From Veillonella tobetsuensis (GTDB lineage: Bacteria > Bacillota > Negativicutes > Veillonellales > Veillonellaceae), in NCBI RefSeq assembly GCF_001078375.1, contig NZ_BBXI01000009.1:310001-374000 (forward strand): a DNA stretch of 64,000 nt, read 5' to 3'. The notes under the pieces are model-generated. The model was not told the origin of the DNA. It made no database searches and saw only the letters and a program-made list of their open reading frames with translations. Both the position numbers and the translations under genes were made by a program. Positions 1 through 8,741 of this stretch are shown in pieces. Position 1 is the first letter of the stretch. The number at the start of each line of letters is the position of its first letter.

Positions 1-61
1 GTCTCCTCGATTAGCACTGCAGGAATTGATGGGACGAGATAGCAAAATCGAAGTGTCATAA
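1..61 (+). CDS. C-terminal end of an unidentified upstream gene (partial)
   Basis: An open frame enters from the left edge and stops with TAA at 59-61; its last residues read SPRLALQELMGRDSKIEVS. Only about 19 residues are visible, so no family can be assigned. In several Firmicutes rsmD and coaD follow recG, but this tail is too short to test that. The downstream gene rsmD begins 69 bases later behind its own possible promoter. Confidence 0.4.
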   Translation, partial: SPRLALQELMGRDSKIEVS

Positions 62-97
62 TTGTAAAAGATACTTTTATTTTGAGTATTTATATAC

Positions 98-116
98 TAT
101 AATTAATGAGTATAAT
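98..116 (+). promoter_or_regulatory. Possible promoter region of rsmD-coaD
   Basis: The AT-rich gap before rsmD carries two TATAAT hexamers, at 98-103 and 111-116. No good -35 hexamer sits 17 bases upstream of either one, so this is a weak promoter call based mainly on the -10 match. The rsmD ribosome-binding site (GAGGA) follows at about 121-125. Confidence 0.35.
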
Positions 117-130
117 CTAGTGAGGATTGT

Positions 131-682
131 ATGCGAATTATTGGAGGCACTGCCAAAGGCCATACTATAAAATCTCCTAAAGGTGTGGATACGCGCCCAA
201 CATTGGATCGTGTTCGTGAAAGCATTTTCAATGTATTAGCGCATCGTGGCATATATGGTGCTCGCGTATTAGATTTATTTTCTGGTACTGGGGCAATTGC
301 TATTGAAGCACTAAGTCGTGGAGCAGAATCAGCTATTGCTGTTGATTTTAGAACTGGTAAATTAATTCGTGAAAATGCCACTCATTGTCGCGTTGAGGAT
401 CGAATGCAAATTGTACCAAAAAAACTTTCACAACTAAAACATTTTATAGGTGACCAGCAGTTCGATTATATTTTTTCTGATCCACCATATGAAAATGGCT
501 TTATACAAGAGACCATTGATTTTGTTGTGGCACATAATGCTTTAGCTGATGATGGCGTTTTAGTATTAGAACACCATAAAGATGAGGCTTTTACAATGCC
601 ACCAGAGTGGGAATGTATAAAGGAACAAAAATTTGGTTACACCCTTGTTTCATATTTTGTGAAACATAGTGAAAGGAGTTAG
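131..682 (+). CDS. rsmD: 16S rRNA (guanine966-N2)-methyltransferase RsmD
   Basis: RsmD methylates N2 of G966 in 16S rRNA during assembly of the small ribosomal subunit, using S-adenosylmethionine. The 183-residue protein has the usual family length. It opens with the typical MRIIGGTAKGH and the TRPTLDRVRESIFN segment. The SAM-binding VLDLFSGTGAIAIEAL motif follows at about residues 45-60, and the catalytic DPPY motif is at 117-120. A GAGGA ribosome-binding site precedes the ATG. The stop codon lies just before the TTG start of coaD, whose ribosome-binding site is inside this gene, so the two are probably co-transcribed and coupled. Confidence 0.95.
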   Translation: MRIIGGTAKGHTIKSPKGVDTRPTLDRVRESIFNVLAHRGIYGARVLDLFSGTGAIAIEALSRGAESAIAVDFRTGKLIRENATHCRVEDRMQIVPKKLSQLKHFIGDQQFDYIFSDPPYENGFIQETIDFVVAHNALADDGVLVLEHHKDEAFTMPPEWECIKEQKFGYTLVSYFVKHSERS

Positions 683-686
683 ACCT

Positions 687-1178
687 TTGCGGATAGGAGT
701 TTGCCCAGGAAGTTTTGATCCCGTAACAAATGGTCATGTTGACATTTTTGAACGTGGTAGTCGTTTAGTCGATAAGTTAATTATCGCAGTGAGTTCAAAT
801 CCTAATAAGAATTCACTGTTTACTATGGAAGAACGCGTTGAAATGATACGAAATTCTGTCAAACATATTCCTAATGTAGAAATCGACTGTACTGGTGGAT
901 TACTCAATGATTATGTTAAATCTAAGAATGCAACTATCATCATTCGTGGTCTTAGAGCACTTAGCGATTTTGAGTATGAATTCCAACGTGCTTTGTTTGC
1001 TAAGTATTTAGATGATGACATTGAAACAGTGTTTATTATGACGAATAATAAATATTCTTTTGTAAGCTCAACAGGGATTCGTGAGCTAGCCAAATTTGGT
1101 GGTAAATTGGAAGGACTTGTTCCTGACGATGTAAAGATTAAATTAGAAAAACGTTTTAACATCGATGGTAATGAATAA
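687..1178 (+). CDS. coaD: Phosphopantetheine adenylyltransferase
   Basis: CoaD transfers AMP from ATP to 4'-phosphopantetheine, the fourth step of coenzyme A synthesis. The start is taken as TTG 687 because a strong AAAGGAG lies at 672-678 with 8-base spacing. A GTG at 669 in the same frame would put that site inside the gene. From TTG the protein has 163 residues, close to the family's usual 160. The nucleotidyltransferase motif GSFDPVTNGH spans residues 8-17 and the ATP-binding YSFVSSTGIRE segment lies near residue 120. The gene follows rsmD with a 4-base gap, the common rsmD-coaD order. Confidence 0.95.
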   Translation: MRIGVCPGSFDPVTNGHVDIFERGSRLVDKLIIAVSSNPNKNSLFTMEERVEMIRNSVKHIPNVEIDCTGGLLNDYVKSKNATIIIRGLRALSDFEYEFQRALFAKYLDDDIETVFIMTNNKYSFVSSTGIRELAKFGGKLEGLVPDDVKIKLEKRFNIDGNE

Positions 1179-1192
1179 TAGGAGTGAATTGT

Positions 1193-1657
1193 ATGAAAAC
1201 AGAAAAATTACTTGAAGATTTAGAGGTTCTTATTGAATCCAGCAGCCGTATTCCTATGACTACAAAACGCATGGTTGAAGAGGATGAAATTATGCGTATT
1301 ATCGATGCTATCCAAGAATCTTTGCCGCTTGAGCTCGATGAATCTCGTCGTATTGTAGCTGAAAAAGATAAAGTATTAGCTGATGCTCAACGTCAAGCTG
1401 ATACATTAATTGATCAAGCTAAAGACTATATTGCTAAATTGACAGCTGAAAGTGAACTTGTTAAACAAGCTCAAGAACAAGCTAATCAAATTATCAATGC
1501 AGCAAACCAATCCTCTGAAGAGTTAAAATCTAGTTCTATTCAATATGCTGGTGATGTATTGAAATATGTAGAAAATAACTTAGAAAAAACTTTGGAAAGC
1601 CTTCGTCAAAACCGTGAAAGCTTGCAACAAAGTGAACAAAAAGCTGAAAATCAATAA
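1193..1657 (+). CDS. Coiled-coil protein, ATP synthase subunit B/DivIVA-like
   Basis: A 154-residue soluble protein with no transmembrane segment. Residues 50-110 are rich in Ala, Gln, Glu and Lys in a heptad-like pattern (for example KDKVLADAQRQADTLIDQAK), predicting a long coiled coil as in F-type ATPase b subunits or DivIVA-like proteins. Similar small proteins follow coaD in many Firmicutes and carry vague ATPase names; the function is unknown. The start is ATG 1193, 8 bases after TAGGAG; an upstream GTG at 1184 overlaps that site and is not favoured. It sits 14 bases after coaD and ends before a strong terminator. Confidence 0.75.
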   Translation: MKTEKLLEDLEVLIESSSRIPMTTKRMVEEDEIMRIIDAIQESLPLELDESRRIVAEKDKVLADAQRQADTLIDQAKDYIAKLTAESELVKQAQEQANQIINAANQSSEELKSSSIQYAGDVLKYVENNLEKTLESLRQNRESLQQSEQKAENQ

Positions 1658-1706
1658 AAGCTAACATTATAATCTGATTGTATTATAGTGACGGTTACAT
1701 AAAAGG

Positions 1707-1735
1707 GCCCCGATAGATTTCTATCGGGGCTTTTC
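1707..1735. terminator. Bidirectional intrinsic terminator
   Basis: A perfect 10-bp stem GCCCCGATAG/CTATCGGGGC (1707-1716 and 1721-1730) encloses a 4-base loop. TTTTCTT follows on the + strand, and the upstream run AAAA gives a T run on the minus strand. It serves both the rsmD-coaD unit and the convergent rqcH gene. Confidence 0.9.
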
Positions 1736-3454
1736 TTATTCCTCATACATAGGTGGTTTTTCTGGTTCAACAATCATTGTTTGATGTGTATTAAAAATGA
1801 CAAAGCCTAAAGGTGATTTAGGAGGCTTTTTAATATTTTTAATATATGTGTAGTCTACGGGTACCTTTGATGTATGACGGGCTTTACTAAAATAAGCTGC
1901 ATATTTAGCTACTTGTGAGATAAGCATATCATCTGCATCATTATTGGTTCGTAAAATAAGGTGTGATCCTTGAACATCCTGTGTATGGAACCATAAATCA
2001 TTAGGTTTGGCAAAACGATGTGTTAAATATTCATTTTGTTGGTTATTGCGGCCTATGTAAAGGTCGCCCTCTGGAATCTCCAAATGAATGTAATTAGATT
2101 TTCCTAGTTTATATGAAAGAGGTTTTTTAGATTTTTTTATTATACCAGCATCCATACATTCGTGTCGTATTTCCTCTAAGGATTCTCTCGTTGTTGCTAG
2201 TGATAAACTATATAAGATAGTTCTATAGTATTCTAATTTTATTGTACTTTGGTCCAACTGATATTGTCCGCTTATGATACGATTTTTCAGTTTAGTATAA
2301 AGCTTATAATACCATTGACCATTTTCTACGATTGTTAAGGTCGGCTTTAATGGAATGCTAATGGTTTCTGCTGACTCTGAAAGTAAATTCTGTACTTCGA
2401 TAGAGGTTTGATATTGTACTTGTAAATGACCATTAATCATCAAAAGATCGCCATATAATTTATAGGTTTCCATTTTTTGTGTATCATCTAGCTCGTCCTT
2501 AATTTTTTTATGACGCAATTCCTCTTTTTTGATAGCGTTAGATATAATTCGCTCTAATTCCTTATCTGCTGTATGGATGGAACCAGTTGCAACAATAGAT
2601 TCTTCAATTGCATTTGAAATAGATGGATATGTTTTGATTAATGTATAATCTATTTCAATAGGAAAAGGCATAAATATTTTTTTGCCCCTAGTATTTTCAT
2701 ACATCAATAATTGGTGGGCCACTAATAACTTTTCTTTTAAATTATATAGAGATTTATATAAACCTTGAAATGAAGTATCTGATAATGTGGTTAGTTCTTC
2801 TGAGCCATCTAAATTAGATTGATTAAGTACATAGTCTAATAAAGCTTTGCCAAAGCCATTAAATACAGAGCGAATGGTATTAATAACTGTACCAGAACCA
2901 AAGGTCTTTAGTAGATTAGAAATTTCTTCTTCAGAAAAATCTAGTAAGGAAACTCTGTTAGAGTTTGGTGGTAATTCATAGGCAATTTTAGGACCTACAG
3001 AGCGCTCTCGATTCATCATAGGCGATACATGGATGATGGACTCTAAAATAGTGTCGTTTTGAACAAATATACAGTTCGAATATTTCCCCATAAGTTCAAT
3101 ATATATAGATGTGGAGGTAATGGATCCATCCATTTCAAGCTTATCTATATGAATACATAGGATGCGGTCGCCATTAATTTGCTCTACCGATGTAATGCGA
3201 CTACCTTCTATGTGTTTTCGTAAAAACATGCATAAAGAACTTGGTTCCTTCGGTAAGTCTTGTAGGGGATTGCAGATATATACTGCAGGATTAGCACCAA
3301 CAGTAATCATGAGATTCATATCTTGATTAGCACTGCGCACTTTAAAAAGTAACGAATGTTTATCTACTTGATATAGTTTTTGTATTTGTCCACTCTGAAG
3401 GCTTTCATTTAGTTCTCTAGCCAATACAGACATGGTTAATCCGTCTAAATTCAT
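1736..3454 (-). CDS. rqcH: NFACT-family ribosome quality control protein RqcH
   Basis: A homologue of RqcH/Rqc2 (older name FbpA, fibronectin-binding protein). In Bacillus this protein binds stalled 50S-peptidyl-tRNA complexes and directs C-terminal alanine tailing. The 572-residue length matches the family (about 570). The NFACT-N domain starts with MNLDGLTMSVLARELN. A long helical middle, about residues 290-420, forms the coiled coil. The NFACT-R domain near 450-550 contains DLYIGRNNQQNEYLT and DLWFHTQDVQGSHLIL. It is the only long minus-strand gene in the first 58 kb and is transcribed alone, with AGGAT just upstream of its ATG. The symbol follows the Bacillus gene; tailing activity is inferred. 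Confidence 0.9.
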   Translation of the reverse strand: MNLDGLTMSVLARELNESLQSGQIQKLYQVDKHSLLFKVRSANQDMNLMITVGANPAVYICNPLQDLPKEPSSLCMFLRKHIEGSRITSVEQINGDRILCIHIDKLEMDGSITSTSIYIELMGKYSNCIFVQNDTILESIIHVSPMMNRERSVGPKIAYELPPNSNRVSLLDFSEEEISNLLKTFGSGTVINTIRSVFNGFGKALLDYVLNQSNLDGSEELTTLSDTSFQGLYKSLYNLKEKLLVAHQLLMYENTRGKKIFMPFPIEIDYTLIKTYPSISNAIEESIVATGSIHTADKELERIISNAIKKEELRHKKIKDELDDTQKMETYKLYGDLLMINGHLQVQYQTSIEVQNLLSESAETISIPLKPTLTIVENGQWYYKLYTKLKNRIISGQYQLDQSTIKLEYYRTILYSLSLATTRESLEEIRHECMDAGIIKKSKKPLSYKLGKSNYIHLEIPEGDLYIGRNNQQNEYLTHRFAKPNDLWFHTQDVQGSHLILRTNNDADDMLISQVAKYAAYFSKARHTSKVPVDYTYIKNIKKPPKSPLGFVIFNTHQTMIVEPEKPPMYEE

Positions 3455-3562
3455 GGTGATCCTTTCTTTTGGTGATACACGATGTATAGTTTAGTATATC
3501 ATATATATTTGATAGATATCTTTAAGATTCGTGATACAATATATAAAAAAGGAGGGGATTTT

Positions 3563-4444
3563 ATGAATAGTATGACGGGATTTGGGCGTGCAACCCAATT
3601 ATTAGATGGTTTACAATGTACAATTGAGATTAAATCAGTTAACTCAAGATTTTTAGAGCTTAATATACGGAGCCCTAAACAAGTAAACTCAGTAGAGCAT
3701 ATTATCCGTAAATGCATCCAAAAGGTTATGCATCGAGGAAAGGTTGATGTCTATGTGACCCTACAAGATGTGGGGGATAGAACTAAGAGTTTCTTAATTA
3801 ATAGCGCTTTGAAAGCACAAATACAAGATTTACTTGTGGCAGAAAAATTTTATGCATCACCACAAGAAGTACCTTTATCTGCCGTTATGTCTATATCTAA
3901 TGATTGGGTACAGGTTAAGGATGATGAGATAACAGAGGATTCACTTACTGCTCTAATTACTGAAACCATAACCAATGCTCTTGAGGCATTAATAACAATG
4001 CGTCAAGCAGAGGGAGTTCATATTCAACAGGATTTGTTACAGAGACTTTCAGAAATGACAGAAATTATTGATTATATCAATGAGCATAAAGACGATGCTG
4101 TGGTCGCCTATAAAGAACATTTACGAACTAAAATTAATGAATATGTTGAAAATTTAAATATTACTATCAATGAAGATCGTTTACTCCAAGAGGTTGCCAT
4201 TATAGCAGATAAAACAGATATTACGGAAGAGATTGTCCGATTTAGGTCTCATGTGGTACAATTAACAAATACACTTATGAAGAATGAACCTATTGGTCGC
4301 AAGTTAGATTTTATCATCCAAGAAATGAATCGCGAGGTCAATACGATTGGCTCGAAAGCGATGGATATAACATTGACAGATCATGTGGTACAATTGAAAT
4401 GTGAATTAGAAAAAGTAAGAGAACAAGTACAGAACATTGAGTAA
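3563..4444 (+). CDS. YicC/YloC-family endoribonuclease
   Basis: A 293-residue protein of the YicC/YloC family, which in E. coli and Bacillus has been linked to RNA decay and stationary-phase survival. It has the typical opening MNSMTGFGRA and the N-terminal IEIKSVNSRFLELNIR segment. Its C-terminal DUF1732 part carries RKLDFIIQEMNREVNTIGSK. The start is ATG 3563, placed by the strong AAGGAGGGGA at 3549-3558; an upstream in-frame extension lacks family similarity. It leads the yicC-remA-gmk-rpoZ cluster conserved across Firmicutes and lies 12 bases before remA. Confidence 0.92.
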   Translation: MNSMTGFGRATQLLDGLQCTIEIKSVNSRFLELNIRSPKQVNSVEHIIRKCIQKVMHRGKVDVYVTLQDVGDRTKSFLINSALKAQIQDLLVAEKFYASPQEVPLSAVMSISNDWVQVKDDEITEDSLTALITETITNALEALITMRQAEGVHIQQDLLQRLSEMTEIIDYINEHKDDAVVAYKEHLRTKINEYVENLNITINEDRLLQEVAIIADKTDITEEIVRFRSHVVQLTNTLMKNEPIGRKLDFIIQEMNREVNTIGSKAMDITLTDHVVQLKCELEKVREQVQNIE

Positions 4445-4456
4445 GGAGGTCTGTTT

Positions 4457-4726
4457 ATGAGTATCCAATTACTAAACATTGGATTTGGTAATATGGTTTC
4501 TGCTAATCGTGTTATTGCCATAATTAGCCCTGAATCTGCTCCTATTAAACGTATGGTTCAAGATGCTAGAGATAAAAGTCTCCTCATAGATGCAACCTAT
4601 GGTCGTAAAACTCGGGCTGTACTCGTTATGGATAGTGGGCAAATTGTATTGTCAGCTATTCAACCTGAAACAGTGGCACACCGTATTGTGCAACACGAAG
4701 TTGATGAGGATACTGTTGAAGCTTAG
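4457..4726 (+). CDS. remA: RemA/DUF370 family regulatory protein
   Basis: An 89-residue DUF370 protein whose sequence ([18 protein letters not shown], then [17 protein letters not shown]) closely matches Bacillus RemA. RemA is a DNA-binding activator of biofilm matrix and osmoprotection genes there. The link to biofilm in this organism is inference; the conserved position between yicC and gmk makes orthology likely. A good AAGGAGG precedes the ATG, and gmk follows after 8 bases. Confidence 0.88.
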   Translation: MSIQLLNIGFGNMVSANRVIAIISPESAPIKRMVQDARDKSLLIDATYGRKTRAVLVMDSGQIVLSAIQPETVAHRIVQHEVDEDTVEA

Positions 4727-4734
4727 GAGTTAAT

Positions 4735-5364
4735 ATGGCAGATCGAGGTTTATTAATTGTCATCTCCGGTCCATCTGGTGCAGGTAAGGGTACTATTTGT
4801 TCTAATATACGCGGCGAAATGCCTAATCTCGTATATTCTGTATCTATGACTACACGGGAACCACGGGTTGGAGAAAAGGAAGGAATTAATTATTTCTTTC
4901 GTACAAAAGAAGAGTTTGAATCATTATTGTCAGAAGATGCTTTTTTAGAGTATGCTAAGGTGTATGATAATTATTATGGTACTCCAAAACAACATGTAAT
5001 GAACTTGTTGGATGAGGGTAAGAGTGTACTTCTTGAAATCGACATTCAAGGCGCTATGCAAGTTAAAGAACGTTTTAGTGATGCAGTATTTATTTATATT
5101 GTACCTCCATCTTTAACTGAATTATCTGAACGACTTTACAATCGTGGAACTGATGCAAAGGAAGTTATAGATAAGCGATTGTCATTGGCTTGCTCTGAAT
5201 TAGCATTAGCTCATCGTTATGATTACATTGTAGTCAATGATGATTTAGAAGATGCTTCTGTGAAGGTTGCTTCTATTTTACGTGCTGAAGCTTGTAAGAT
5301 TAGCCGTAATAAAGAGCAAATTAAATATATTTACAAACAATATCAAGAATCTAAGGAGAAGTGA
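4735..5364 (+). CDS. gmk: Guanylate kinase
   Basis: Guanylate kinase phosphorylates GMP to GDP with ATP. The 209-residue protein has the P-loop GPSGAGKG at residues 12-19 and the GMP-binding stretch SVSMTTREPRVGEKEGINY. The lid region with LYNRGTDAKEVIDKRL follows. It lies between remA and rpoZ, the standard Firmicute order, with an AGGAG site just before the ATG and only a 4-base gap to rpoZ, so co-translation is likely. Confidence 0.97.
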   Translation: MADRGLLIVISGPSGAGKGTICSNIRGEMPNLVYSVSMTTREPRVGEKEGINYFFRTKEEFESLLSEDAFLEYAKVYDNYYGTPKQHVMNLLDEGKSVLLEIDIQGAMQVKERFSDAVFIYIVPPSLTELSERLYNRGTDAKEVIDKRLSLACSELALAHRYDYIVVNDDLEDASVKVASILRAEACKISRNKEQIKYIYKQYQESKEK

Positions 5365-5368
5365 TAGT

Positions 5369-5584
5369 ATGATGGTAAAACCTCCATTGAAAACATTGGA
5401 AAAACGTGTAGATAGTAAATATACATTAGTAACATTAGCAGCTAAGCGTGCTCGTGAATTGACTGATGGTGAAGATTGTCTTGCAACTGATATGCATAAT
5501 ACAGATAAACCGGTGTCTTTAGCATTCTATGAAATTGCTGAAGGTGAAGTAACATATAAACGCACTAAAGAAGGTATTAAATAA
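5369..5584 (+). CDS. rpoZ: DNA-directed RNA polymerase omega subunit
   Basis: Omega is the small RNA polymerase subunit that aids assembly around beta'. The 71-residue protein has the conserved KYTLVTLAAKRARELTDG helix and ends in a short acidic-basic tail. The start is ATG 5369, 8 bases after AAGGAG in the end of gmk; a second ATG at 5372 is equally possible and changes the product by one residue. An intrinsic terminator follows. Confidence 0.93.
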   Translation: MMVKPPLKTLEKRVDSKYTLVTLAAKRARELTDGEDCLATDMHNTDKPVSLAFYEIAEGEVTYKRTKEGIK

Positions 5585-5595
5585 TTTTACTCAAG

Positions 5596-5626
5596 ATTCC
5601 TTGTACATTTTGTACAAGGAATTTTT
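5596..5626 (+). terminator. Intrinsic terminator after rpoZ
   Basis: A perfect 12-bp stem ATTCCTTGTACA/TGTACAAGGAAT with a 3-base loop is followed by TTTT. It ends the yicC-rpoZ unit, or at least reduces readthrough into coaBC, which begins 13 bases later. Confidence 0.8.
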
Positions 5627-5638
5627 AAAAGGAGAATT

Positions 5639-6841
5639 ATGAAAGGGAAACATATTATTGTAGGCGTTTCAGCAGGTATTGCTGCATATAAAGCAATTGA
5701 AGTGGTTAGTCGTTTACGAAAAGCTGGGGCAGAGGTCAAAGTGGTAATGACAAAAAATGCCACTCATATTGCGACGCCTATGACATTTGGTGAGATTAGC
5801 GGTCACCCAGTGGCTGTTGATATGTGGGAAGAAATTCACGATTGGAATGTAGAGCATATTGCTCTAGCGACATGGGCTGATGCTTATATTGTTGTACCAG
5901 CTACGGCAAATGTAATTGGCAAAATTAGAGCAGGTATTGCAGATGATATGTTGACAACGACAATTATGGCTACTTCAGCTCCTAAATTTTTGTGCCCTGC
6001 TATGAATACAGAGATGTTCAACAATCCTATTGTACAGCGAAATCTAGAGGATTTAGCATCCTTCGGTTATCATATCATGGAACCTGATGCTGGATGGCTT
6101 GCTTGTGGTGTAACTGGTGTTGGTAGATTACCATCTCCAGAGAACATCGTCGCATGGTTAACTAAAGAATTGCAATTATTAGATGGTACTGGAAAACTAT
6201 CTGGTAAAACTGTACTTGTTACTGCTGGTGGGACGCAAGAGAACATTGATCCTGTGCGTTATATTGGTAATAGATCTAGTGGTAAAATGGGCTATTCTAT
6301 TGCTGAAGCTGCTCTTAAAGAAAATGCTCGTGTAATTCTAGTAAGTGCTCCCACATCTCTTGATGTTCCAGATGGCGTTGAATATGTACCTGTAGATTCT
6401 GCAGAAGCAATGCAAGAAGCAGTTAATTCATATTATGATATTACTGATGTTGTCATCATGGCAGCTGCTGTTTCCGATTTTAGAGTGGCCAATAAAGCAC
6501 CTCAAAAAATAAAAAAAATGGAGACCATGACCTTAGAGCTTGTAAAGAATCCTGATATACTTAAAGGTTTAGGAGAGCTCAAGACACATCAATTGCTTGT
6601 TGGTTTTGCTGCAGAGACGGAACATGTTGTCGATTATGGTATGGATAAAGTTCGTCGTAAGAATCTAGATATGTTAGTGGCTAATGATGTTAGTAAATCC
6701 AATGCTGGATTTAACGTAGATACTAATGAAGGTTTTTTCTTATATCCTAATAAAGAGCCAAAGGTAATGCCAAATATGCAAAAATCTGAACTTGCTAGAT
6801 ATATAATTGGCGAGGTTGTTGAATTGTTGGCATCGAATTAA
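5639..6841 (+). CDS. coaBC: Bifunctional phosphopantothenoylcysteine decarboxylase/phosphopantothenate-cysteine ligase
   Basis: CoaBC makes 4'-phosphopantetheine from phosphopantothenate and cysteine; CoaD, encoded near the window start, does the next step. The N-terminal flavin decarboxylase half (about 1-185) has catalytic His73, the PAMN motif at 120-123 and Cys156 in ACGVTGVGR. The C-terminal ligase half starts near 190 with GKTVLVTAGGTQENIDPVR and includes the RSSGKMG segment. The 400-residue length is normal. An AAAGGAG lies just before the ATG. Confidence 0.96.
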   Translation: MKGKHIIVGVSAGIAAYKAIEVVSRLRKAGAEVKVVMTKNATHIATPMTFGEISGHPVAVDMWEEIHDWNVEHIALATWADAYIVVPATANVIGKIRAGIADDMLTTTIMATSAPKFLCPAMNTEMFNNPIVQRNLEDLASFGYHIMEPDAGWLACGVTGVGRLPSPENIVAWLTKELQLLDGTGKLSGKTVLVTAGGTQENIDPVRYIGNRSSGKMGYSIAEAALKENARVILVSAPTSLDVPDGVEYVPVDSAEAMQEAVNSYYDITDVVIMAAAVSDFRVANKAPQKIKKMETMTLELVKNPDILKGLGELKTHQLLVGFAAETEHVVDYGMDKVRRKNLDMLVANDVSKSNAGFNVDTNEGFFLYPNKEPKVMPNMQKSELARYIIGEVVELLASN

Positions 6842-6890
6842 TAAATCTATTGTAGTTACAGTTTGTAGTTATAGAAAGAAGTGTTTATTT

Positions 6891-8549
6891 GTGTTTGCCA
6901 TACAGAGGGCATATCAACAAGGATCATTAGCTAAGTCTCAATGGAGTAATAATATTGTAGCGGGTTTAGTTGTAGGCGTAGTTGCATTACCACTGGCTAT
7001 GGCCTTTGCCATCGCCAGTGGTGTTACACCACAGGCTGGTATATATACAGCTATTATTGCGGGTATATTTGTGTCAATTTTTGGGGGATCACAAGTTCAA
7101 ATTGCTGGTCCTACAGGTGCATTTATTGTTCTTTTAAGTAGCATTGTAGTGACCTATGGATTCGATGGACTTCAAATCGCTACCATGATGGCAGGTATTA
7201 TGTTGCTATTGATGAGTGTAGCAAAATTAGGCAATGTTATTAGATTTATTCCTGCGCCTGTTATTATGGGCTTTACAGCCGGTATTGGGGTCACTATATG
7301 GGTTGGGCAATGGCCGTATTTCTTTGGATTTCCTTCGTTGCCTTATGTAGAACACTTTCATGAAAAATTGTGGCTCATGATACAATCTTTGCCATATTCT
7401 GATATACCTACATTATGCATTTCCATATTTAGCTTAATTTTATTACTTGTATTACCTAAGATTCCATATATTAATAAAGTACCAGCTCCTATTGTGGCTA
7501 TGGTGATAGCTACTTTTATTCAAGGGTATTATCAATTTCCAACGGTACAAACGATTGGTACTGCTTTTGGCGGGATTCCTCCAGGCCTACCAGAATTTTC
7601 GTTTCCAAGTTTATCTTTAGATAAAATATTTTCCTTGATGGGGCCAGCATTTACGATTGCCATGTTAGGTGCCATTGAATCCTTATTATCTGCTGTCGTA
7701 GCAGATGGGATGAGTGGACAAAAACATGAGTCAAATACAGAATTGTTTGGCCAAGGTTTAGCCAATATATTTGCTCCGCTATTTGGTGGTATTGCTGCGA
7801 CAGGTGCTATTGCTAGAACGGCAACTAATATTCGCCAAGGTGGGACATCTCCATTGGCAGGAATTGTACATGCTATTACATTAGGTGCTATTTTATTATT
7901 CTTAGCGCCATATGCTGTATATATCCCACTAGCCTCTATGGCAGCCATATTATTTGTCGTATCTTATAACATGAGTGATGCACCACGTTTTATACGCATG
8001 ATTCGTTTAGCGCCAAAAGCCGATCAAACTATCTTGATTTTAACATTCTTTTTAACTATATTTACTGATTTAGTTGTTGCTGTTAATGTCGGTGTAGTAT
8101 TGGCTGTATTACAATTTATGCGTAAAATGATCGAAACCGTTGATGTTCACGAAGTGAGTTGTAAAGAATTATCCGAACAAATTAAACACGAAATTGAAAT
8201 ACATCCAGATATTATGGTATATACTGTGGAAGGGCCACTTTTCTTTGGCGCTATAACAGCTTTTGAAAGAGCATTAAATTCGATTCATAAGGACCCAAAA
8301 TATTTAATTATTAGATTTGGAGCAGTCCCTTTTGTAGATTTAACAGGTCTACGTATTTTGAAAGGGATTATCGAAGAATTACAGGCTAGAAATATTGAAG
8401 TTTTACTAAGTGATATCAATTATGATATTCGTCGTGAAATGTATAAGTCCGACTTTCTTGATATTTTGGGCCGTCATCACTTGTATCGGAGATTTGAAAG
8501 TGCATTACATAAAGTAGAACATGACTTATCTTTACAAGATAAGGAATAG
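6891..8549 (+). CDS. SulP-family inorganic anion transporter with STAS domain
   Basis: A membrane transporter of the SLC26/SulP family, which moves sulfate, bicarbonate or similar anions. The first 410 residues or so are a string of hydrophobic segments, including the family pattern VGVVALPLAMAFAIASG and QVQIAGPTGAFIVLL. A STAS domain occupies about 430-540, with EGPLFFGAI and FVDLTGLRIL. The start is uncertain: GTG 6891 gives 552 residues with a weak AAGAAG site upstream, while the open frame extends back into coaBC. The substrate cannot be read from sequence. It sits alone between coaBC and the metK riboswitch. Confidence 0.88.
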   Translation: MFAIQRAYQQGSLAKSQWSNNIVAGLVVGVVALPLAMAFAIASGVTPQAGIYTAIIAGIFVSIFGGSQVQIAGPTGAFIVLLSSIVVTYGFDGLQIATMMAGIMLLLMSVAKLGNVIRFIPAPVIMGFTAGIGVTIWVGQWPYFFGFPSLPYVEHFHEKLWLMIQSLPYSDIPTLCISIFSLILLLVLPKIPYINKVPAPIVAMVIATFIQGYYQFPTVQTIGTAFGGIPPGLPEFSFPSLSLDKIFSLMGPAFTIAMLGAIESLLSAVVADGMSGQKHESNTELFGQGLANIFAPLFGGIAATGAIARTATNIRQGGTSPLAGIVHAITLGAILLFLAPYAVYIPLASMAAILFVVSYNMSDAPRFIRMIRLAPKADQTILILTFFLTIFTDLVVAVNVGVVLAVLQFMRKMIETVDVHEVSCKELSEQIKHEIEIHPDIMVYTVEGPLFFGAITAFERALNSIHKDPKYLIIRFGAVPFVDLTGLRILKGIIEELQARNIEVLLSDINYDIRREMYKSDFLDILGRHHLYRRFESALHKVEHDLSLQDKE

Positions 8550-8550
8550 C

Positions 8551-8579
8551 TTGCTTTTTTTTCTAAAATCGTTTACAAT
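8551..8579 (+). promoter_or_regulatory. Promoter of the metK leader
   Basis: TTGCTT at 8551-8556 and TACAAT at 8574-8579 are separated by exactly 17 bases. Transcription would start near 8586, about 10 bases before the riboswitch P1 stem. Confidence 0.75.
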
Positions 8580-8595
8580 GTAAAACAAGATTTAA

Positions 8596-8725
8596 CTCAT
8601 CAAGAGTAGTGGAGGGAAAGGCCCGTTGAAGCTACAGCAACCCTTTATTAAAGAAGGTGCTAAATCCGACAGTCAAGTACTGATAGATGGGTCTCCCTCA
8701 TGAGAGACCATGAGGGATTTTTTTT
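8596..8725 (+). ncRNA. SAM-I (S-box) riboswitch with intrinsic terminator
   Basis: The leader of metK carries S-box hallmarks: CTCATCAAGAG, GGAGGGA, GGCCC, TGAAG, GCAACC and then GGTGCTAAATCC. Helix P1 pairs CTCATC (8596-8601) with GATGGG (8686-8691). The terminator stem CCCTCATG/CATGAGGG (8695-8702 and 8709-8716) is followed by eight T. SAM binding should favour P1 and the terminator, shutting off SAM synthetase when SAM is plentiful. A competing antiterminator is described in the findings. Confidence 0.95.
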
Positions 8726-8741
8726 ATTATAGGAGGAACAA

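Noticed and set aside
1-61. Assignment of the left-edge fragment to recG
   Set aside because: Gene order makes it possible, but 19 residues give no recognisable RecG motif.
6807-6890. N-terminal extension of the SulP transporter overlapping coaBC
   Set aside because: The extra residues are Cys/Arg-rich and unlike SulP N-termini, and no ribosome-binding site supports an upstream start.
7532-7948. 138-codon open frame on the minus strand inside the SulP gene
   Set aside because: It is an antisense shadow of a conserved membrane protein, with no ribosome-binding site and biased composition.
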